In this document: piece after piece, positions 53,528 through 63,660 of the stretch
Layout: each line of letters starts with the position of its first letter
Position numbering within the stretch: position 1 is the stretch's first letter
DNA from: Alphaproteobacteria bacterium
GTDB lineage: Bacteria; Pseudomonadota; Alphaproteobacteria; Micavibrionales; Micavibrionaceae
Direction of reading: 5' to 3'
Assembly (NCBI GenBank): GCA_030427385.1
Contig: JAUHWR010000001.1
Coordinates: 682,001 to 746,000, forward strand
DNA: 64,000 nt
The notes under the pieces: model-generated
The model's database searches: none
Told to the model about the DNA's origin: nothing
Seen by the model: only the letters and a program-made list of their open reading frames with translations
Made by a program: the position numbers and the translations under genes

Positions 53528-54318
53528 AATAAGGTTTCTCCTTTTATAACAGTAACGGCATCACCCGTTATCATCAACCTGCCATTTTTGATCTCTAGCT
53601 TTAGGCTACCTCCACGCGGAGAAGCTTGCCATGCTAGCATTTTCTTTTTACCAAGCCTTTTAGCCCAATAGGGGGCGAGCATGCAATGCGCTGATCCTGT
53701 TACCGGATCCTCCTGAGGAATATTATCCGCCCAGAATGATCTGGAAATGAAGTCGTATTCTTCCATTTTTGTTTGCGACGTTACAATTATTCCCGTTTTA
53801 TAATCCAGCAGAGCGCTCATATTAGGCTGCATTTCACGAATGATTTTTTCATCTTCATAGATGAGCATCAGGTCGCGTGCCTGAAAGGCTTGAATTGGCT
53901 TAGCATCAGATAATGCGGTAAGTGTTTCTTTTGGAATACCTTTTAAGTCTTTTTCCTCACCGTCCCATAGTGGGAAATCCATTATATAGGCGTTATTATT
54001 TCTTTGAATTGTTAAATCGCCCACCCATTTAGTTTCAAATGTTACCGTATGTAATTTCGGAAAGAATTCTGTGAAATATATATGTGAGGAAGCCAGAGTA
54101 GCATGACCGCACAGATCAATCTCCGCGCTTGTCGTAAACCATCTTATCAAAGGATTTTTACCCTCTCTCAATAGAACATATGCCGTTTCGGCTAAATTCA
54201 TTTCAATAGCAATTTTTTGCATTAGCTCATCGCTAATATTTTGTTCTAAAACAAAAACAGCGGCAGGGTTGCCTCTGAAGGGTTCTTTAGTAAACGCATC
54301 AACTTGCCAGAATTTCAT
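53524..54318 (-). CDS. PhzF-family isomerase/epimerase-like protein
   Basis: The 264-residue protein has two diaminopimelate-epimerase-like halves. N-L-A-E-T-A-Y contains the conserved acidic residue near residue 45, D-L-C-G-H-A-T-L-A-S-S-H is the first-half turn near residue 70, and D-P-V-T-G-S-A-H-C near residue 205 is the second. PhzF proper isomerises a dihydroanthranilate; most relatives have unknown substrates. It is translationally coupled to the following UbiH-type gene (ATGA). Confidence 0.9.
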   Translation of the reverse strand: MKFWQVDAFTKEPFRGNPAAVFVLEQNISDELMQKIAIEMNLAETAYVLLREGKNPLIRWFTTSAEIDLCGHATLASSHIYFTEFFPKLHTVTFETKWVGDLTIQRNNNAYIMDFPLWDGEEKDLKGIPKETLTALSDAKPIQAFQARDLMLIYEDEKIIREMQPNMSALLDYKTGIIVTSQTKMEEYDFISRSFWADNIPQEDPVTGSAHCMLAPYWAKRLGKKKMLAWQASPRGGSLKLEIKNGRLMITGDAVTVIKGETLL

Positions 54319-54330
54319 ATTTACCCGTTT

Positions 54331-55344
54331 CTAATTTATTATATATGTTCTAATCGTCATAATGGCGATCAAAGTTAACAGTAAAACGCCCCATATAATC
54401 AGATTTATCTTTACGGATTGTTCTGATTTTTTACGCATATACCACGTTCGAGGTTTAATGCCTTTTAGAAGAAAAATTAATTGTGCTGACAAGCCAACGC
54501 AGACAATATTTGTAATTAATAAAAGCGTCGCCCCCAATGCAGCGCTGAATAAACCAGTCCCTATCATTAGTCCGGCTGTTGCCGCGGGCGGTAGTAGGGC
54601 AACCGCAACCATAACACCGACTAATGCTGAGGATAAGCCGGAGGATAGCGATAACACTGCCGCCGCACCTGAGGCAAGAGCGAGTATTACGGAATCGTAG
54701 CCCGCCAGAGTGCGGCTTGTAATCTCTGCGCTTGCGAGACTGTCCGATGAAACGAATAGTCCTATAAAGACAGTAATAGCCAGCGTTATGACGACGCCTG
54801 TTATGTTTGTCAGGATCGATTTTTTAATCAAGTCACGATCACCAAGAGCCGCGCCGAATGAAAGCGCTAAATTCGGACCAAGAAAGGGAGCGATAACCAT
54901 TGCGCCAATCACGACAGCGACATTATTCTGAATTAAGCCAATCGTTGCAACAATAGTGGATAAGATGGCCAATAGGATAAAATTCATATCCAGTTCGGCG
55001 CCTTTGGAAATTTTTGAAAATAATTCTTCACGGGTAATACTGCCGGTTTGAAAGGCGTTTTTCTTTTTGTCTTTTTTATCCTCTTCCTCATCCTCAATTT
55101 TTGGTAGTGTGACTTCAACCGGCAATATGACTAAACGCCAGTTATCAATATTATGTAAGCGTTTTTGCAGCGCATCCATTAATTCTTGTTGATGCTCAAT
55201 TTTCATTAAAATTGTAGTTGTGCGGCGATCATCTTTATTTTTTGCGCTATACCACCAATCAATGGCTTTATGCTCTTCAGCAAGCTGATTGATATCTTTT
55301 TGACTAGTATGAGGGGCGGATATTTCGAGGATGCGCAAAGCCAT
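54331..55344 (-). CDS. DUF389 membrane protein (TIGR00341 type)
   Basis: The 337-residue protein has an N-terminal cytoplasmic beta-alpha domain of about 100 residues that ends in a strongly charged lysine/aspartate/glutamate stretch. A DUF389 membrane domain with about six helices follows (from residue 125), rich in Gly and Ala, with G-A-M-V-I-A-P-F-L-G-P near residue 146. Function is unknown; the family is often annotated as a hydrophobic-domain protein. It is 12 bases upstream of the PhzF gene on the same strand. Confidence 0.85.
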   Translation of the reverse strand: MALRILEISAPHTSQKDINQLAEEHKAIDWWYSAKNKDDRRTTTILMKIEHQQELMDALQKRLHNIDNWRLVILPVEVTLPKIEDEEEDKKDKKKNAFQTGSITREELFSKISKGAELDMNFILLAILSTIVATIGLIQNNVAVVIGAMVIAPFLGPNLALSFGAALGDRDLIKKSILTNITGVVITLAITVFIGLFVSSDSLASAEITSRTLAGYDSVILALASGAAAVLSLSSGLSSALVGVMVAVALLPPAATAGLMIGTGLFSAALGATLLLITNIVCVGLSAQLIFLLKGIKPRTWYMRKKSEQSVKINLIIWGVLLLTLIAIMTIRTYIIN

Positions 55345-55395
55345 TATATCTTTTTATACAAAAGGCCATGAAAATCAAGGAATTGAATTTCGGAC

Positions 55396-55425
55396 TTGCA
55401 GTTTAAAAAAAACTCATGCTATGGT
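55396..55425 (+). promoter_or_regulatory. Candidate promoter of the bactofilin gene
   Basis: TTGCAG (55396-55401) and TATGGT (55420-55425) are 18 bases apart, 46 bases before the start codon at 55472. The -35 is close to consensus. Confidence 0.45.
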
Positions 55426-55471
55426 CGGGTAATCTTAAACCAAATGTGACGTGCTAAAGGAAAATATACCT

Positions 55472-56197
55472 ATGTTCCACAGACCCAAAAGCGAAGAACA
55501 GAGCGAAAATAAAGAACAAACTCAAAATCCACAAGAAGGAAACACAATGTCAGAAAACAAAGATGAAGCAAAAACAGAAGCAAATGAACGCTCTATTGGT
55601 ATTCCAGGTTCAGGACTTTCACGTCTAGGCGCAAATGCAGGACGTCCGGGTATTCCAGGGAATTACCAAGGTTATGTAGGAACACCTTCCTATAACCCAT
55701 CTTCTGCGATGTCTTCTTCATCATCACAATTTGATAACGGACGCAAGTTAATTGTTGGTCAAGGTATCAGCATGTCCGGTGAGATTGACTCATGTGATCA
55801 CTTAATCGTAGAAGGTAAAGTTGAAGCCGCACTTCGTGGAGCAAAATTACTTGATATTACTGAAAATGGTACGTTCTTTGGAACGGTTGAAATTGAAGAA
55901 GCTAATATTTCTGGAACATTTGAAGGTGATCTAACTGTAAAAGGTCGTTTGACAGTTAAGTCTGGTGGATCAATTACCGGAGAGATTTCATATGGCGAAT
56001 TGGCTATTGAAGCAGGGGCAAACATTGATGGTACACTTCGTCCATTGAATGCGATTAATAAAGATAGCAAGGCTCCTTCCAAAAACTTTGCTGGATCAAA
56101 AAGCCATCAACAGCAAACTCAAAAAGTAGCTCAAGACCAAAATAAAGGTGGAGAACTTCCTTTTTCTGAAGACAAGAAAGTTGCTGCAGCAGAGTAG
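55472..56197 (+). CDS. Bactofilin (polymer-forming cytoskeletal protein)
   Basis: Bactofilins self-assemble without nucleotide into filaments that organise cell-wall and stalk or curvature machinery. The ATG at 55472 (ribosome site AAAGGAAA) gives 241 residues; a GTG at 55451 is an alternative. The N-terminal 90 residues are a charged, disordered tail with a Ser-rich stretch. Residues about 95-200 form the beta-helical DUF583 core (G-E-I-D-S-C-D-H-L-I-V-E-G-K-V-E then F-E-G-D-L-T-V). A Lys/Gln-rich tail follows. Codon choice resembles highly expressed genes. Confidence 0.92.
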   Translation: MFHRPKSEEQSENKEQTQNPQEGNTMSENKDEAKTEANERSIGIPGSGLSRLGANAGRPGIPGNYQGYVGTPSYNPSSAMSSSSSQFDNGRKLIVGQGISMSGEIDSCDHLIVEGKVEAALRGAKLLDITENGTFFGTVEIEEANISGTFEGDLTVKGRLTVKSGGSITGEISYGELAIEAGANIDGTLRPLNAINKDSKAPSKNFAGSKSHQQQTQKVAQDQNKGGELPFSEDKKVAAAE

Positions 56198-56217
56198 AAT
56201 CTGATAAAATCGACATT

Positions 56218-56688
56218 ATGTTTATGAAAAACAAATCTTTTGGCAAGATGACCATGGTTCACATGGTCATTTTTGCATTAATAATCGCTTTTATGAAGTT
56301 TGGGCCGGCAACGCCGTCCTTCATGGAAAATACGGCGCAGGCTTCTATGGCTGGCACCATGAATCTTAACGACAGTGGCAACAAATCGCCTCATATTTTC
56401 TCTGCTATTCAAAATTGGAGACAATCTAAGATTATAAGAACAAGTCTTGGATATAATCCTGATTTATTTTACGATTTATCTGATAACGAAATACGCAATT
56501 TATTTGGTGAGCCTACTTTAGTACGGCAGGATGGACATGCTCGTATGATACAATATACGCATCAGGGATGCGCGGCTGATTTTTATTACATGTTAGGGAA
56601 GAATACTAAAATTTCCCATTATGAGATTAGACAATTGGGTGATAACACAGCGGCGGATTGTTTGAGTGAGTTATTGCTAAATTTATAA
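56218..56688 (+). CDS. Conserved exported hypothetical protein
   Basis: The 156-residue protein has an N-terminal signal or anchor (residues 13-28, with A-Q-A-S near residue 42) and a C-terminal domain containing F-G-E-P-T-L-V-R-Q-D-G, then Q-Y-T-H-Q-G-C-A-A-D-F-Y-Y near residues 96-125. The same L-x-G-x-P-x-x-x-R-x-D-G ... W/Q-Y ... C pattern occurs in conserved exported proteins of Rhodospirillales, without known function. It starts 20 bases after the bactofilin gene and may be co-transcribed. ATG at 56224 is a possible start. Confidence 0.65.
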   Translation: MFMKNKSFGKMTMVHMVIFALIIAFMKFGPATPSFMENTAQASMAGTMNLNDSGNKSPHIFSAIQNWRQSKIIRTSLGYNPDLFYDLSDNEIRNLFGEPTLVRQDGHARMIQYTHQGCAADFYYMLGKNTKISHYEIRQLGDNTAADCLSELLLNL

Positions 56689-56692
56689 AAAC

Positions 56693-57325
56693 TTATGCTG
56701 TTTTATCCTGAAACGCGCACAAATCATACACATTACAGTTAGCACAGTCTGGTTTGCGGGCTTTACATATATATCGCCCATGTAAAATTAACCAGTGATG
56801 GGCATGTAGTTTATATTCATTCGGAACGACATTATTTAATTTTCCTTCCACCAAGTCGGGTGTTTTTGCTGGCGCCAGTCCCGTTCTATTTGAAACACGA
56901 AAGATATGTGTATCAACGGCGATCGTCGGCTGTCCAAAGGCAACATTCAGGACGACATTTGCTGTCTTACGACCAACCCCAGGAAGCGCCATCAGTTCCT
57001 CCAAAGTTTCTGGCACTTGCCCATTATGTTGATTTTGTAAGATGCAAGACAGAGCAAACACATTTTTTGCTTTTGCGTTATATAATCCGATTGTTTTAAT
57101 GGCATCTCTTATTTTTTCTTCGCCAAGAGCCACCATTTTTTTTGGAGTATCAGCCAGTGCAAATAAGGTGGGAGTTGCTTTGTTGACGCCTTTATCTGTT
57201 GCTTGTGCAGATAACACCACAGCAACTAATAATGTAAAATTATTAGTCCATTCCAAATCGCTTTTAGGCTCAGGGTTTTGAGCAGATAAACGTCTAAAAA
57301 ATTCTATGCGATTTTCTTTTTTCAT
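56693..57325 (-). CDS. nth: Endonuclease III
   Basis: This DNA glycosylase/AP lyase removes oxidised pyrimidines. It has 210 residues, the normal length. The helix-hairpin-helix L-P-G-V-G-R-K-T-A-N near residue 115 contains the catalytic Lys, and V-D-T-H-I-F-R contains the catalytic Asp near residue 139. The C-terminal [4Fe-4S] cluster ligands appear as C-x6-C-x2-C-x5-C (C-K-A-R-K-P-D-C-A-N-C then C). Confidence 0.96.
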   Translation of the reverse strand: MKKENRIEFFRRLSAQNPEPKSDLEWTNNFTLLVAVVLSAQATDKGVNKATPTLFALADTPKKMVALGEEKIRDAIKTIGLYNAKAKNVFALSCILQNQHNGQVPETLEELMALPGVGRKTANVVLNVAFGQPTIAVDTHIFRVSNRTGLAPAKTPDLVEGKLNNVVPNEYKLHAHHWLILHGRYICKARKPDCANCNVYDLCAFQDKTA

Positions 57326-57335
57326 TAAAACAAAA

Positions 57336-59141
57336 CTATGGCTGGCTCCACCACGTGCTAGTTATGGCAAGATCAAGGTCAGGCAAAGTTTGTGGATGTT
57401 TTATATGATTCCAATAAGCAACACGCCAAGCCGGTAAATGCCAATTCGGTATTAAATAATATCCATGTTGAAGAACACGATCCAATGCCTTGGATGTGGT
57501 GACCAAATCTTCGCGTGTCTGCGCCATAATAATTTTTTCAATAAGCTCGTCAATTACAGGGTCTTGAATGCCGATATAATTGCGGGATCCAGGAATATTT
57601 GCTTTTTCTGATGCCCAAAATTCACGCTGTTCATTACCAGGGGAACTTGATTGAGGAATGCTGACAATTGTCATATCGAAATCAAAATCGGTCATACGTT
57701 TTTGATATTGTGCGGGATCCACTACACGTAAAGTCGCCACAACGCCTATTTTTTTCAAATTTTGAATAAAAGGTAGAACCCAACGTTCAAAAGCCGGATT
57801 ATTATCTATAAATTCAAATTCTAATTTTACACCTTCTGCATTTTGACGAATGCCGTCATCACCTAATTTGTAACCGGCTTCGTCCAGAATTTTTTGTGCT
57901 TTGGCTAAATTTGCACGATTGCTACCCGACCCATCCGAGGTAGGGGGATTATAAACGTCTGTAAAAACGGCATCGGGAATACGTCCGCGATATGATTCCA
58001 ATATCTCAAGTTCATCATCATTTGGTAATCCATTCGCTTCCATGTCAGAATTGGAGAAAAAGCTGCGGCTTCGTTTATAGCTATCATAGGCGAATTTTTT
58101 ATTTGACCATTCAAAATCAAATGCGTAGGAGAGAGCTTGCCTAACTCTCACATCTTGGAAAACAGGGCGGCGAATATTATAAATAAACCCTTGCATGCCT
58201 TGAGGCAGTTCATTTTCAATTGTCTCTTTTACAATACGCCCATCTTCTATGGCATCACCTTTATAGGCGGTTGCCCATAATTTTGCAGTATTCTCTACGC
58301 GTATGTCATAATCATCGGCAAAAAAGGCTTCTAGAGCTATATTTTGGTCGCGATAATACTGATAGGTTATTTGATCAAAATTATAACGCCCCTTATTAAT
58401 GGGGAGGTCTTTTCCCCACCATTTTTCATTGCGTTGATATGTGATCGAGCTACCAGCCTTAATATTGCTAATTTCATACGGACCGGATCCAAGCGGCGGC
58501 GTTAATGTTGTTGCGCTGAAATCTCGCCCTTCTTGTGTCCAATAATGTTTGGGAAAGATAGGCATTTGCCCAATAATCAGGGGTAGCTCTCTGTTATTTG
58601 CAATATCAAATATAAATTTTACTTGATTGGGGGCGGGTATTTCCACGTGCTTTACATTACCGTAGTAAGCTTTAAAGAAGGGTTTTCCCTTCTCGATAAG
58701 AGTTTCAAAGGTCCATTTGACATCTTCCGGCGTGATCGGCACGCCATCATGCCATTTAGCTTCAGAACGCAAGGTAAAAAGCGCCCAACTGCGATCTTCG
58801 GGGATTGTCATGCTTTCGGCAATCAAACCATACATACTAAATGGCTCATCATACGATTGTTCCATGAGGCTTTCATTCATAAGCGGCAAGCCTTCTGCCG
58901 GGACGCCTTTTACTATATAGCGATTTAAGCTATCAAATGTGCCAACGGAATGTAGTTTTAAATTCCCGCCTTTGGGAGCATCGGGATTAACGTAATCTAG
59001 GTGGGCAAAATCTGCGCTGTATTTAGGTTCACCATGAATAGCAAAGCCGGATGCGGTAATATCGGTAGCGTTCGTGGCTTCAGTTGCCAAAGCAGGGAAA
59101 GAAAAGGTAAGTATTAACAAAAGGTTAATGAAAAGTTGCAT
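57336..59141 (-). CDS. Periplasmic oligopeptide-binding protein (SBP family 5, YejA-like)
   Basis: This 601-residue protein has a signal peptide (cleavage near A-L-A-T at residue 20). The family-5 solute-binding fold is supported by K-G-G-N-L-K-L near residue 60, W-H-D-G-V-P-I-T-P-E-D-V-K-W near residue 130, and the long second lobe with V-R-Q-A-L-S-Y-A-F-D-F near residue 340. It resembles YejA-type carriers for peptides (including microcin-type) in its long length. The permease and ATPase genes are not beside it. A second protein subunit could come from elsewhere in the genome. Confidence 0.88.
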   Translation of the reverse strand: MQLFINLLLILTFSFPALATEATNATDITASGFAIHGEPKYSADFAHLDYVNPDAPKGGNLKLHSVGTFDSLNRYIVKGVPAEGLPLMNESLMEQSYDEPFSMYGLIAESMTIPEDRSWALFTLRSEAKWHDGVPITPEDVKWTFETLIEKGKPFFKAYYGNVKHVEIPAPNQVKFIFDIANNRELPLIIGQMPIFPKHYWTQEGRDFSATTLTPPLGSGPYEISNIKAGSSITYQRNEKWWGKDLPINKGRYNFDQITYQYYRDQNIALEAFFADDYDIRVENTAKLWATAYKGDAIEDGRIVKETIENELPQGMQGFIYNIRRPVFQDVRVRQALSYAFDFEWSNKKFAYDSYKRSRSFFSNSDMEANGLPNDDELEILESYRGRIPDAVFTDVYNPPTSDGSGSNRANLAKAQKILDEAGYKLGDDGIRQNAEGVKLEFEFIDNNPAFERWVLPFIQNLKKIGVVATLRVVDPAQYQKRMTDFDFDMTIVSIPQSSSPGNEQREFWASEKANIPGSRNYIGIQDPVIDELIEKIIMAQTREDLVTTSKALDRVLQHGYYLIPNWHLPAWRVAYWNHIKHPQTLPDLDLAITSTWWSQP

Positions 59142-59239
59142 TAAAGTTATCCACAGGTTTATAATTTTGGTATAATATTTGTATAGCAGGAAGCTGGAAC
59201 TCCCGCAAACAGCTTTGCGGAGAAAAAGAAGGAAATAGA

Positions 59240-59803
59240 ATGTTTTCCGATATGGATAAAGTTACACAGAAAATTCCGTCACCGGCAACCCCTCGTGCAG
59301 GTAAAATTGATACGCGTGAGGAAATACGCCGTCATGACCCCGACCAAGAGCGAAAAAAGGGCGCACATAAAGGCTTCGCAAAAGAACAGGGGCTATTCGG
59401 GGATGACCAGACAGAGGTTTCGGTTGCCTCTCTGGATGCTTTTTTACCGATGCTTTTAAAAAATTATTCTGCACAAGATATAGAAGAGAGGGAGGTCGCG
59501 TTTGAAAAAGAACCCGTTGACCCCACATCACCCAATGCAGTAGCAGCCGGGGCTTATGCTCGTATGTCAAAATATAGCCCAATGAAGAATTTAAAGGAAA
59601 AAGCGCAAAAAGCCAAAGAAGAACATCAAAAATCCGAAAACCCGACGCTTTCAAAAGAAGAAGTACAAACAATTTATCGTCTTCAGGCGGATGTTGTTAA
59701 ATTACGACAAAAAGGGGTTGAGACAATTTATATTAATAAGGCTGGTACGTTTTTAAAAAGCTTACAAAATGCCATCGAAGACGCTTTACAAATAAAACCC
59801 TAA
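59240..59803 (+). CDS. Charged, largely disordered hypothetical protein
   Basis: I do not recognise this 187-residue protein. It is rich in Lys, Glu and Asp; N-terminal D-T-R-E-E-I-R-R-H-D-P-D-Q-E-R resembles motifs of alphaproteobacterial flagellar-hook-type or regulatory proteins only loosely. The region 120-160 is predicted coiled or helical, and the end has a compact A-D-V-V-K-L-R-Q-K-G-V-E-T segment. It has no signal peptide. A perfect TATAAT (59171-59176) lies 63 bases upstream and a GAAGGAAAT ribosome site precedes the ATG. Confidence 0.6.
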   Translation: MFSDMDKVTQKIPSPATPRAGKIDTREEIRRHDPDQERKKGAHKGFAKEQGLFGDDQTEVSVASLDAFLPMLLKNYSAQDIEEREVAFEKEPVDPTSPNAVAAGAYARMSKYSPMKNLKEKAQKAKEEHQKSENPTLSKEEVQTIYRLQADVVKLRQKGVETIYINKAGTFLKSLQNAIEDALQIKP

Positions 59804-59817
59804 TTCAGAATTTAATA

Positions 59818-61776
59818 TTATTCAGGGTCTTTTTTGGGCTTTGAGGCTTCGCTTACAGCATCAACTTTATCCTTTATTTCATCCATTATACCACCTCGCG
59901 CACTAGGAACTGAGCTTCTGGATGGAGAATTACCTTGATCTAAGTCATCCTCACGAATAATAGGCTTACCGGCGAGAAGTGTTTTTATTTCTTCCCCTGA
60001 CAATGTTTCATATTCTAATAGAGCCTTGGCGAGCGTATGCAGGTCTTTTTCTTTTTCTTTAAGAATTTTCTCTCCAATTTTGTAAGCATTTTCGATGATA
60101 CGATGTACTTCTTGGTCTATAATGGCTGCTGTTTCATCAGATAAATTCTTTGATTGTGACATACTTTGTCCCAAATAAGATTCTTCTTGATTGCTTACGT
60201 ATCTCTGAAAACCGAGTTTCTCGCTCATACCCCATTCAGTAACCATTTTACGCGCGACATTAGTCGCCATCGAAATATCACTGGAAGCCCCCGTTGTGAC
60301 ATGCTCTGCGCCAAAAATCATTTCTTCGGCGATACGTCCGCCAACAGCAACAGCCATATCAGCCTCTAACTTTGCCTTAGACATTGAAATACGGTCATTT
60401 TCAGGAAGGCGCATAACCATTCCGAGCGCTCTACCACGTGGGATAATAGTGGCTTTATGAATGGGGTCTGATTCCTTGCAATTCAGGCCAATAATCGCAT
60501 GTCCGGCTTCATGATAAGCTGTCAGCTTCTTCTCGTTATCACTCATCGCCATGGAACGTCGCTCCGTTCCCATCATGACCTTATCTTTGGCATCTTCGAA
60601 TTCATTCATTGTTACAACGCGATTTCCGCGCCGCGCCGCAAGTAAGGCGGCTTCATTAACCAAATTGGCAAGGTCAGCACCGGAAAAGCCGGGTGTGCCA
60701 CGTGCGATGACTTTTGGGTCAACATTTTGTGAAAGCGGTACTTTTTTCATATGTACGTTCAGGATTTTTTCACGGCCGCCCACATCGGGTAATGGAACCA
60801 CAATTTGGCGATCAAAACGACCTGGACGGAGTAGGGCGGGATCGAGTACATCAGGGCGGTTCGTTGCCGCAATCAGGATAATTCCTTCATTGTCGCTAAA
60901 GCCGTCCATTTCCACCAATAATTGGTTTAGCGTCTGCTCGCGCTCGTCATTGCCGCCGCCATGACCTGCACCGCGGTGACGTCCAACGGCGTCTATTTCA
61001 TCAATGAAAATAATACAGGGCGAATTTTTCTTGGCTTGCTCAAACATGTCACGAACACGGCTGGCACCAACGCCAACGAACATCTCTACAAAGTCAGAGC
61101 CTGAAATCGTAAAAAATGGGACATTGGCTTCACCGGCAACGGCTCGTGCGGTCAGGGTTTTACCTGTACCCGGAGATCCGACTAGAAGGGCACCCTTAGG
61201 GATTTTACCACCTAGGCGTTGAAATTTGCCGGGGTCTTTTAAAAACTCAACAATTTCTTGCAATTCTTGCTTTGCTTCTTCAATGCCCGCGACATCGTCA
61301 AATGTAACGCGCCCATTTTGTTCGGTAAGCATTTTTGCGCGTGATCTGCCAAATCCCATGGCGCCGCCGCCTTTGCCGCCCTGCATTTGACGCATGAAAA
61401 ATATCCATACACCAATCAAAAGCAACATAGGGAACCATGAGAGTAGAATGCTAAACAAACTGATTTGATCCGGGTCGGGCTGTTCCGCATTTATGCGTAC
61501 GCCGACATCAACCAGACGATCAACAACATTCTCATTATCAGGAATGATCGTGCCAAAGGATTCTCTATTATCGGTATAATTGCCGCGGATTTCATTACCT
61601 TTAATGGTGACATCTGAAATCTTTCCAGACTTAGCTTCTGCTAAAAAGTCGCTATATGCCAATTTTTGGTAGGAGCCCGCCTGATTACGATTGGCGCTAT
61701 CAAAAGCATTAAAGAGAAAGGCGAGCGTCAAACCAATCGCCAACCAGAGAAGTAAATTACGTCCTTGAGAATTCAT
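59818..61776 (-). CDS. ftsH: ATP-dependent zinc metalloprotease FtsH
   Basis: This membrane-anchored AAA protease degrades misfolded membrane proteins and regulators such as LpxC. It has 652 residues with two membrane helices (about 7-25 and 110-130). Walker A G-S-P-G-T-G-K-T is near residue 200, Walker B I-I-F-I-D-E-I-D near residue 255, the second region of homology R-P-G-R-F-D-R near 315, and the zinc site H-E-A-G-H near residue 420. A charged C-terminal tail follows. tilS lies upstream, a conserved arrangement. Confidence 0.97.
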   Translation of the reverse strand: MNSQGRNLLLWLAIGLTLAFLFNAFDSANRNQAGSYQKLAYSDFLAEAKSGKISDVTIKGNEIRGNYTDNRESFGTIIPDNENVVDRLVDVGVRINAEQPDPDQISLFSILLSWFPMLLLIGVWIFFMRQMQGGKGGGAMGFGRSRAKMLTEQNGRVTFDDVAGIEEAKQELQEIVEFLKDPGKFQRLGGKIPKGALLVGSPGTGKTLTARAVAGEANVPFFTISGSDFVEMFVGVGASRVRDMFEQAKKNSPCIIFIDEIDAVGRHRGAGHGGGNDEREQTLNQLLVEMDGFSDNEGIILIAATNRPDVLDPALLRPGRFDRQIVVPLPDVGGREKILNVHMKKVPLSQNVDPKVIARGTPGFSGADLANLVNEAALLAARRGNRVVTMNEFEDAKDKVMMGTERRSMAMSDNEKKLTAYHEAGHAIIGLNCKESDPIHKATIIPRGRALGMVMRLPENDRISMSKAKLEADMAVAVGGRIAEEMIFGAEHVTTGASSDISMATNVARKMVTEWGMSEKLGFQRYVSNQEESYLGQSMSQSKNLSDETAAIIDQEVHRIIENAYKIGEKILKEKEKDLHTLAKALLEYETLSGEEIKTLLAGKPIIREDDLDQGNSPSRSSVPSARGGIMDEIKDKVDAVSEASKPKKDPE

Positions 61777-61840
61777 GATTTTAAAATAGCCTAAGTAGTA
61801 TAAAAAAACAGCTTTAAAATATAAAAAAGCTAAAAATCCT

Positions 61841-62830
61841 TTAGCTATTTGATGCTTCCTTAGTCAGCAACAGTTTTTTGCCGTCATTGAGGATTTTTTT
61901 TTCAAAAATTATTTGGGCAAAAGTACGTTTGCGGAAGGGACTATCTGTATGTAGCTCCTCTGCCAAAAGCTCTATTTTTTCTAATCGAGGCGCGTAATCA
62001 GTTATAGGGGTTAATGAGGTAATGGCACGCTGTAACACGCGCACGGCAATTTCAAGTGGATAATCAGGCAACTTATCTAAATTTATCGTAAGTGATTTAT
62101 TATTTGTATATTCAACACAATCTTTAACTGCTCTATCGGTAAGCCATTCCAATGCGTCTTTTGCGCGGGTGAGGCGCTTTGCTGTGCTATATAATCTTTT
62201 TGCGCTTAATCCTTCGGCTTCCAGAATCTGGTAGCTCTTGCGAAGGCGGGGACGGGCATACTCTGTTTTATGATTAGTTGGATCATTAATGTAGGGCAGG
62301 CTTTGCTCCTCACAATATTCAACCAAATCTTTCTTTGTATAATTTAATAATGGACGAATAAGCGATAGATTATAATTTAACTTCACGCATGGTTGCATGC
62401 CGCCAAGCCCATCTAGTCCGCTCCCTTTCGCCAGACGAAATAAAAACGTTTCTGCTTGATCATCCATGTGGTGGGCGATGTATAAATAAGAAATGTTATG
62501 TTCGTTGCAATAATTTTTCATTAGCCCATAACGAGCTTCTCGTGCGGCTTCAAGAATGCGAGCGTCTTTTTTTGGCTTATCCCACTCCAAAACCTTATGC
62601 ATAACATTTGTGTATTTTTTTAGCGAGGAGCCGAGATCTTTGGCTTCTTTGGCGGCCTCATCACGGAGATTATGATTAATAGTTAGTGCATGTATACGAC
62701 ATGACGGGTGATGTTCCACGCATAATGAATGGAGCATATGCATTAAGGCAAAGCTATCGGGGCCTCCCGAAAGGCCAATGGCAATATCCGACTGAGATTT
62801 TAAAAATGCGGGAGATAGGAAAGCTGACAT
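61841..62830 (-). CDS. tilS: tRNA(Ile)-lysidine synthase
   Basis: TilS modifies the CAU anticodon of a minor isoleucine tRNA so that it reads AUA. The 329-residue protein carries the N-type ATP-pyrophosphatase P-loop S21-G-G-P-D-S26. H-H-M-D-D-Q-A-E-T near residue 134 and the C-terminal region with [10 protein letters not shown] complete the fold. The C-terminal TilS domain is shorter than in Escherichia coli. The gene lies between ftsH and cpoB. Confidence 0.94.
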   Translation of the reverse strand: MSAFLSPAFLKSQSDIAIGLSGGPDSFALMHMLHSLCVEHHPSCRIHALTINHNLRDEAAKEAKDLGSSLKKYTNVMHKVLEWDKPKKDARILEAAREARYGLMKNYCNEHNISYLYIAHHMDDQAETFLFRLAKGSGLDGLGGMQPCVKLNYNLSLIRPLLNYTKKDLVEYCEEQSLPYINDPTNHKTEYARPRLRKSYQILEAEGLSAKRLYSTAKRLTRAKDALEWLTDRAVKDCVEYTNNKSLTINLDKLPDYPLEIAVRVLQRAITSLTPITDYAPRLEKIELLAEELHTDSPFRKRTFAQIIFEKKILNDGKKLLLTKEASNS

Positions 62831-62857
62831 TTTATGTTTTCGCTTTCCATGGATTAA

Positions 62858-63652
62858 TTAAGAGCATCCCAAGCGTGTGGTTTCACGCTCTGCACGACCA
62901 ATAATAGATCTTGGGCCTGATTTAAAGTCATTAAGCAATTGTGCCAATGCAACACAAGCATCCTCATTTTTGCCTAGGCCTGCAAGGGAAAGGCCAAGCT
63001 TTAAGAGATTATCAGGTGCTTTTGATCCATTTGGATCCCCCTGATATGCTGTGGCAAACCCCTTCGCGGCTTTATCATATTGATTACGAACGTAGTATGT
63101 TTCGGCTAACCAATATTGTGCATTAATTTTTAAAGTATGATTTGGATTTTGATCCAAAAATTCTTGAAATTGAACTTCGGCTAAATCGTAATTTCCATTA
63201 CGTAAGGTCGCAAATGCAGTTTCATATTTGGATGTGGCATTATCTGAATTGTTGCCCACTTGACCCAAGCTTCCCGATGTTTTTGGTGTTTGCCAAGGCG
63301 AAATATCGGCCTGATCAACCATAGGTTTTTCATCAATTGGGTTGTTATTATATGAATTATACGATGAGGACGTTGACCCGTTTGAGCTATTTCCGCTCAT
63401 GCCGCTCATCGAAGGATTTTTTTCTAAATCACCAAGGCGAATTTCCGCATCTGAGACACGTCGTTCAAGCTCGGTTTCTAATTGTTTGATTTGAAAAGAT
63501 TGCTCTTCGATTTTGCCTGTAAGGCGGCGAATTTCGTCTTCTAATTGAGATATACGCCCATCAATAACAGAAAGATTTGTCTGCGCAGAAGCTGCTCCTG
63601 TTCCCAGAAGCAGCATCATGCATATAAATGATAATCTAATATGATTTCTCAT
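62858..63652 (-). CDS. cpoB: Tol-Pal system coordinator CpoB (YbgF)
   Basis: CpoB is a periplasmic protein that couples outer-membrane constriction to septal peptidoglycan synthesis. The 264-residue precursor has a signal peptide cleaved near A-S-A-Q (residue 24), an N-terminal coiled coil (residues 30-75, L-E-D-E-I-R-R-L), a Ser/Asn/Gly-rich linker and three TPR repeats (about 140-255, A-L-x-x-G-x-Y-x-x-A, A-x-Y-W-L-A-E-x-Y-Y). It lies downstream of pal, as in many Gram-negatives. Confidence 0.95.
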   Translation of the reverse strand: MRNHIRLSFICMMLLLGTGAASAQTNLSVIDGRISQLEDEIRRLTGKIEEQSFQIKQLETELERRVSDAEIRLGDLEKNPSMSGMSGNSSNGSTSSSYNSYNNNPIDEKPMVDQADISPWQTPKTSGSLGQVGNNSDNATSKYETAFATLRNGNYDLAEVQFQEFLDQNPNHTLKINAQYWLAETYYVRNQYDKAAKGFATAYQGDPNGSKAPDNLLKLGLSLAGLGKNEDACVALAQLLNDFKSGPRSIIGRAERETTRLGCS

Positions 63653-63660
63653 TTTTGTTT

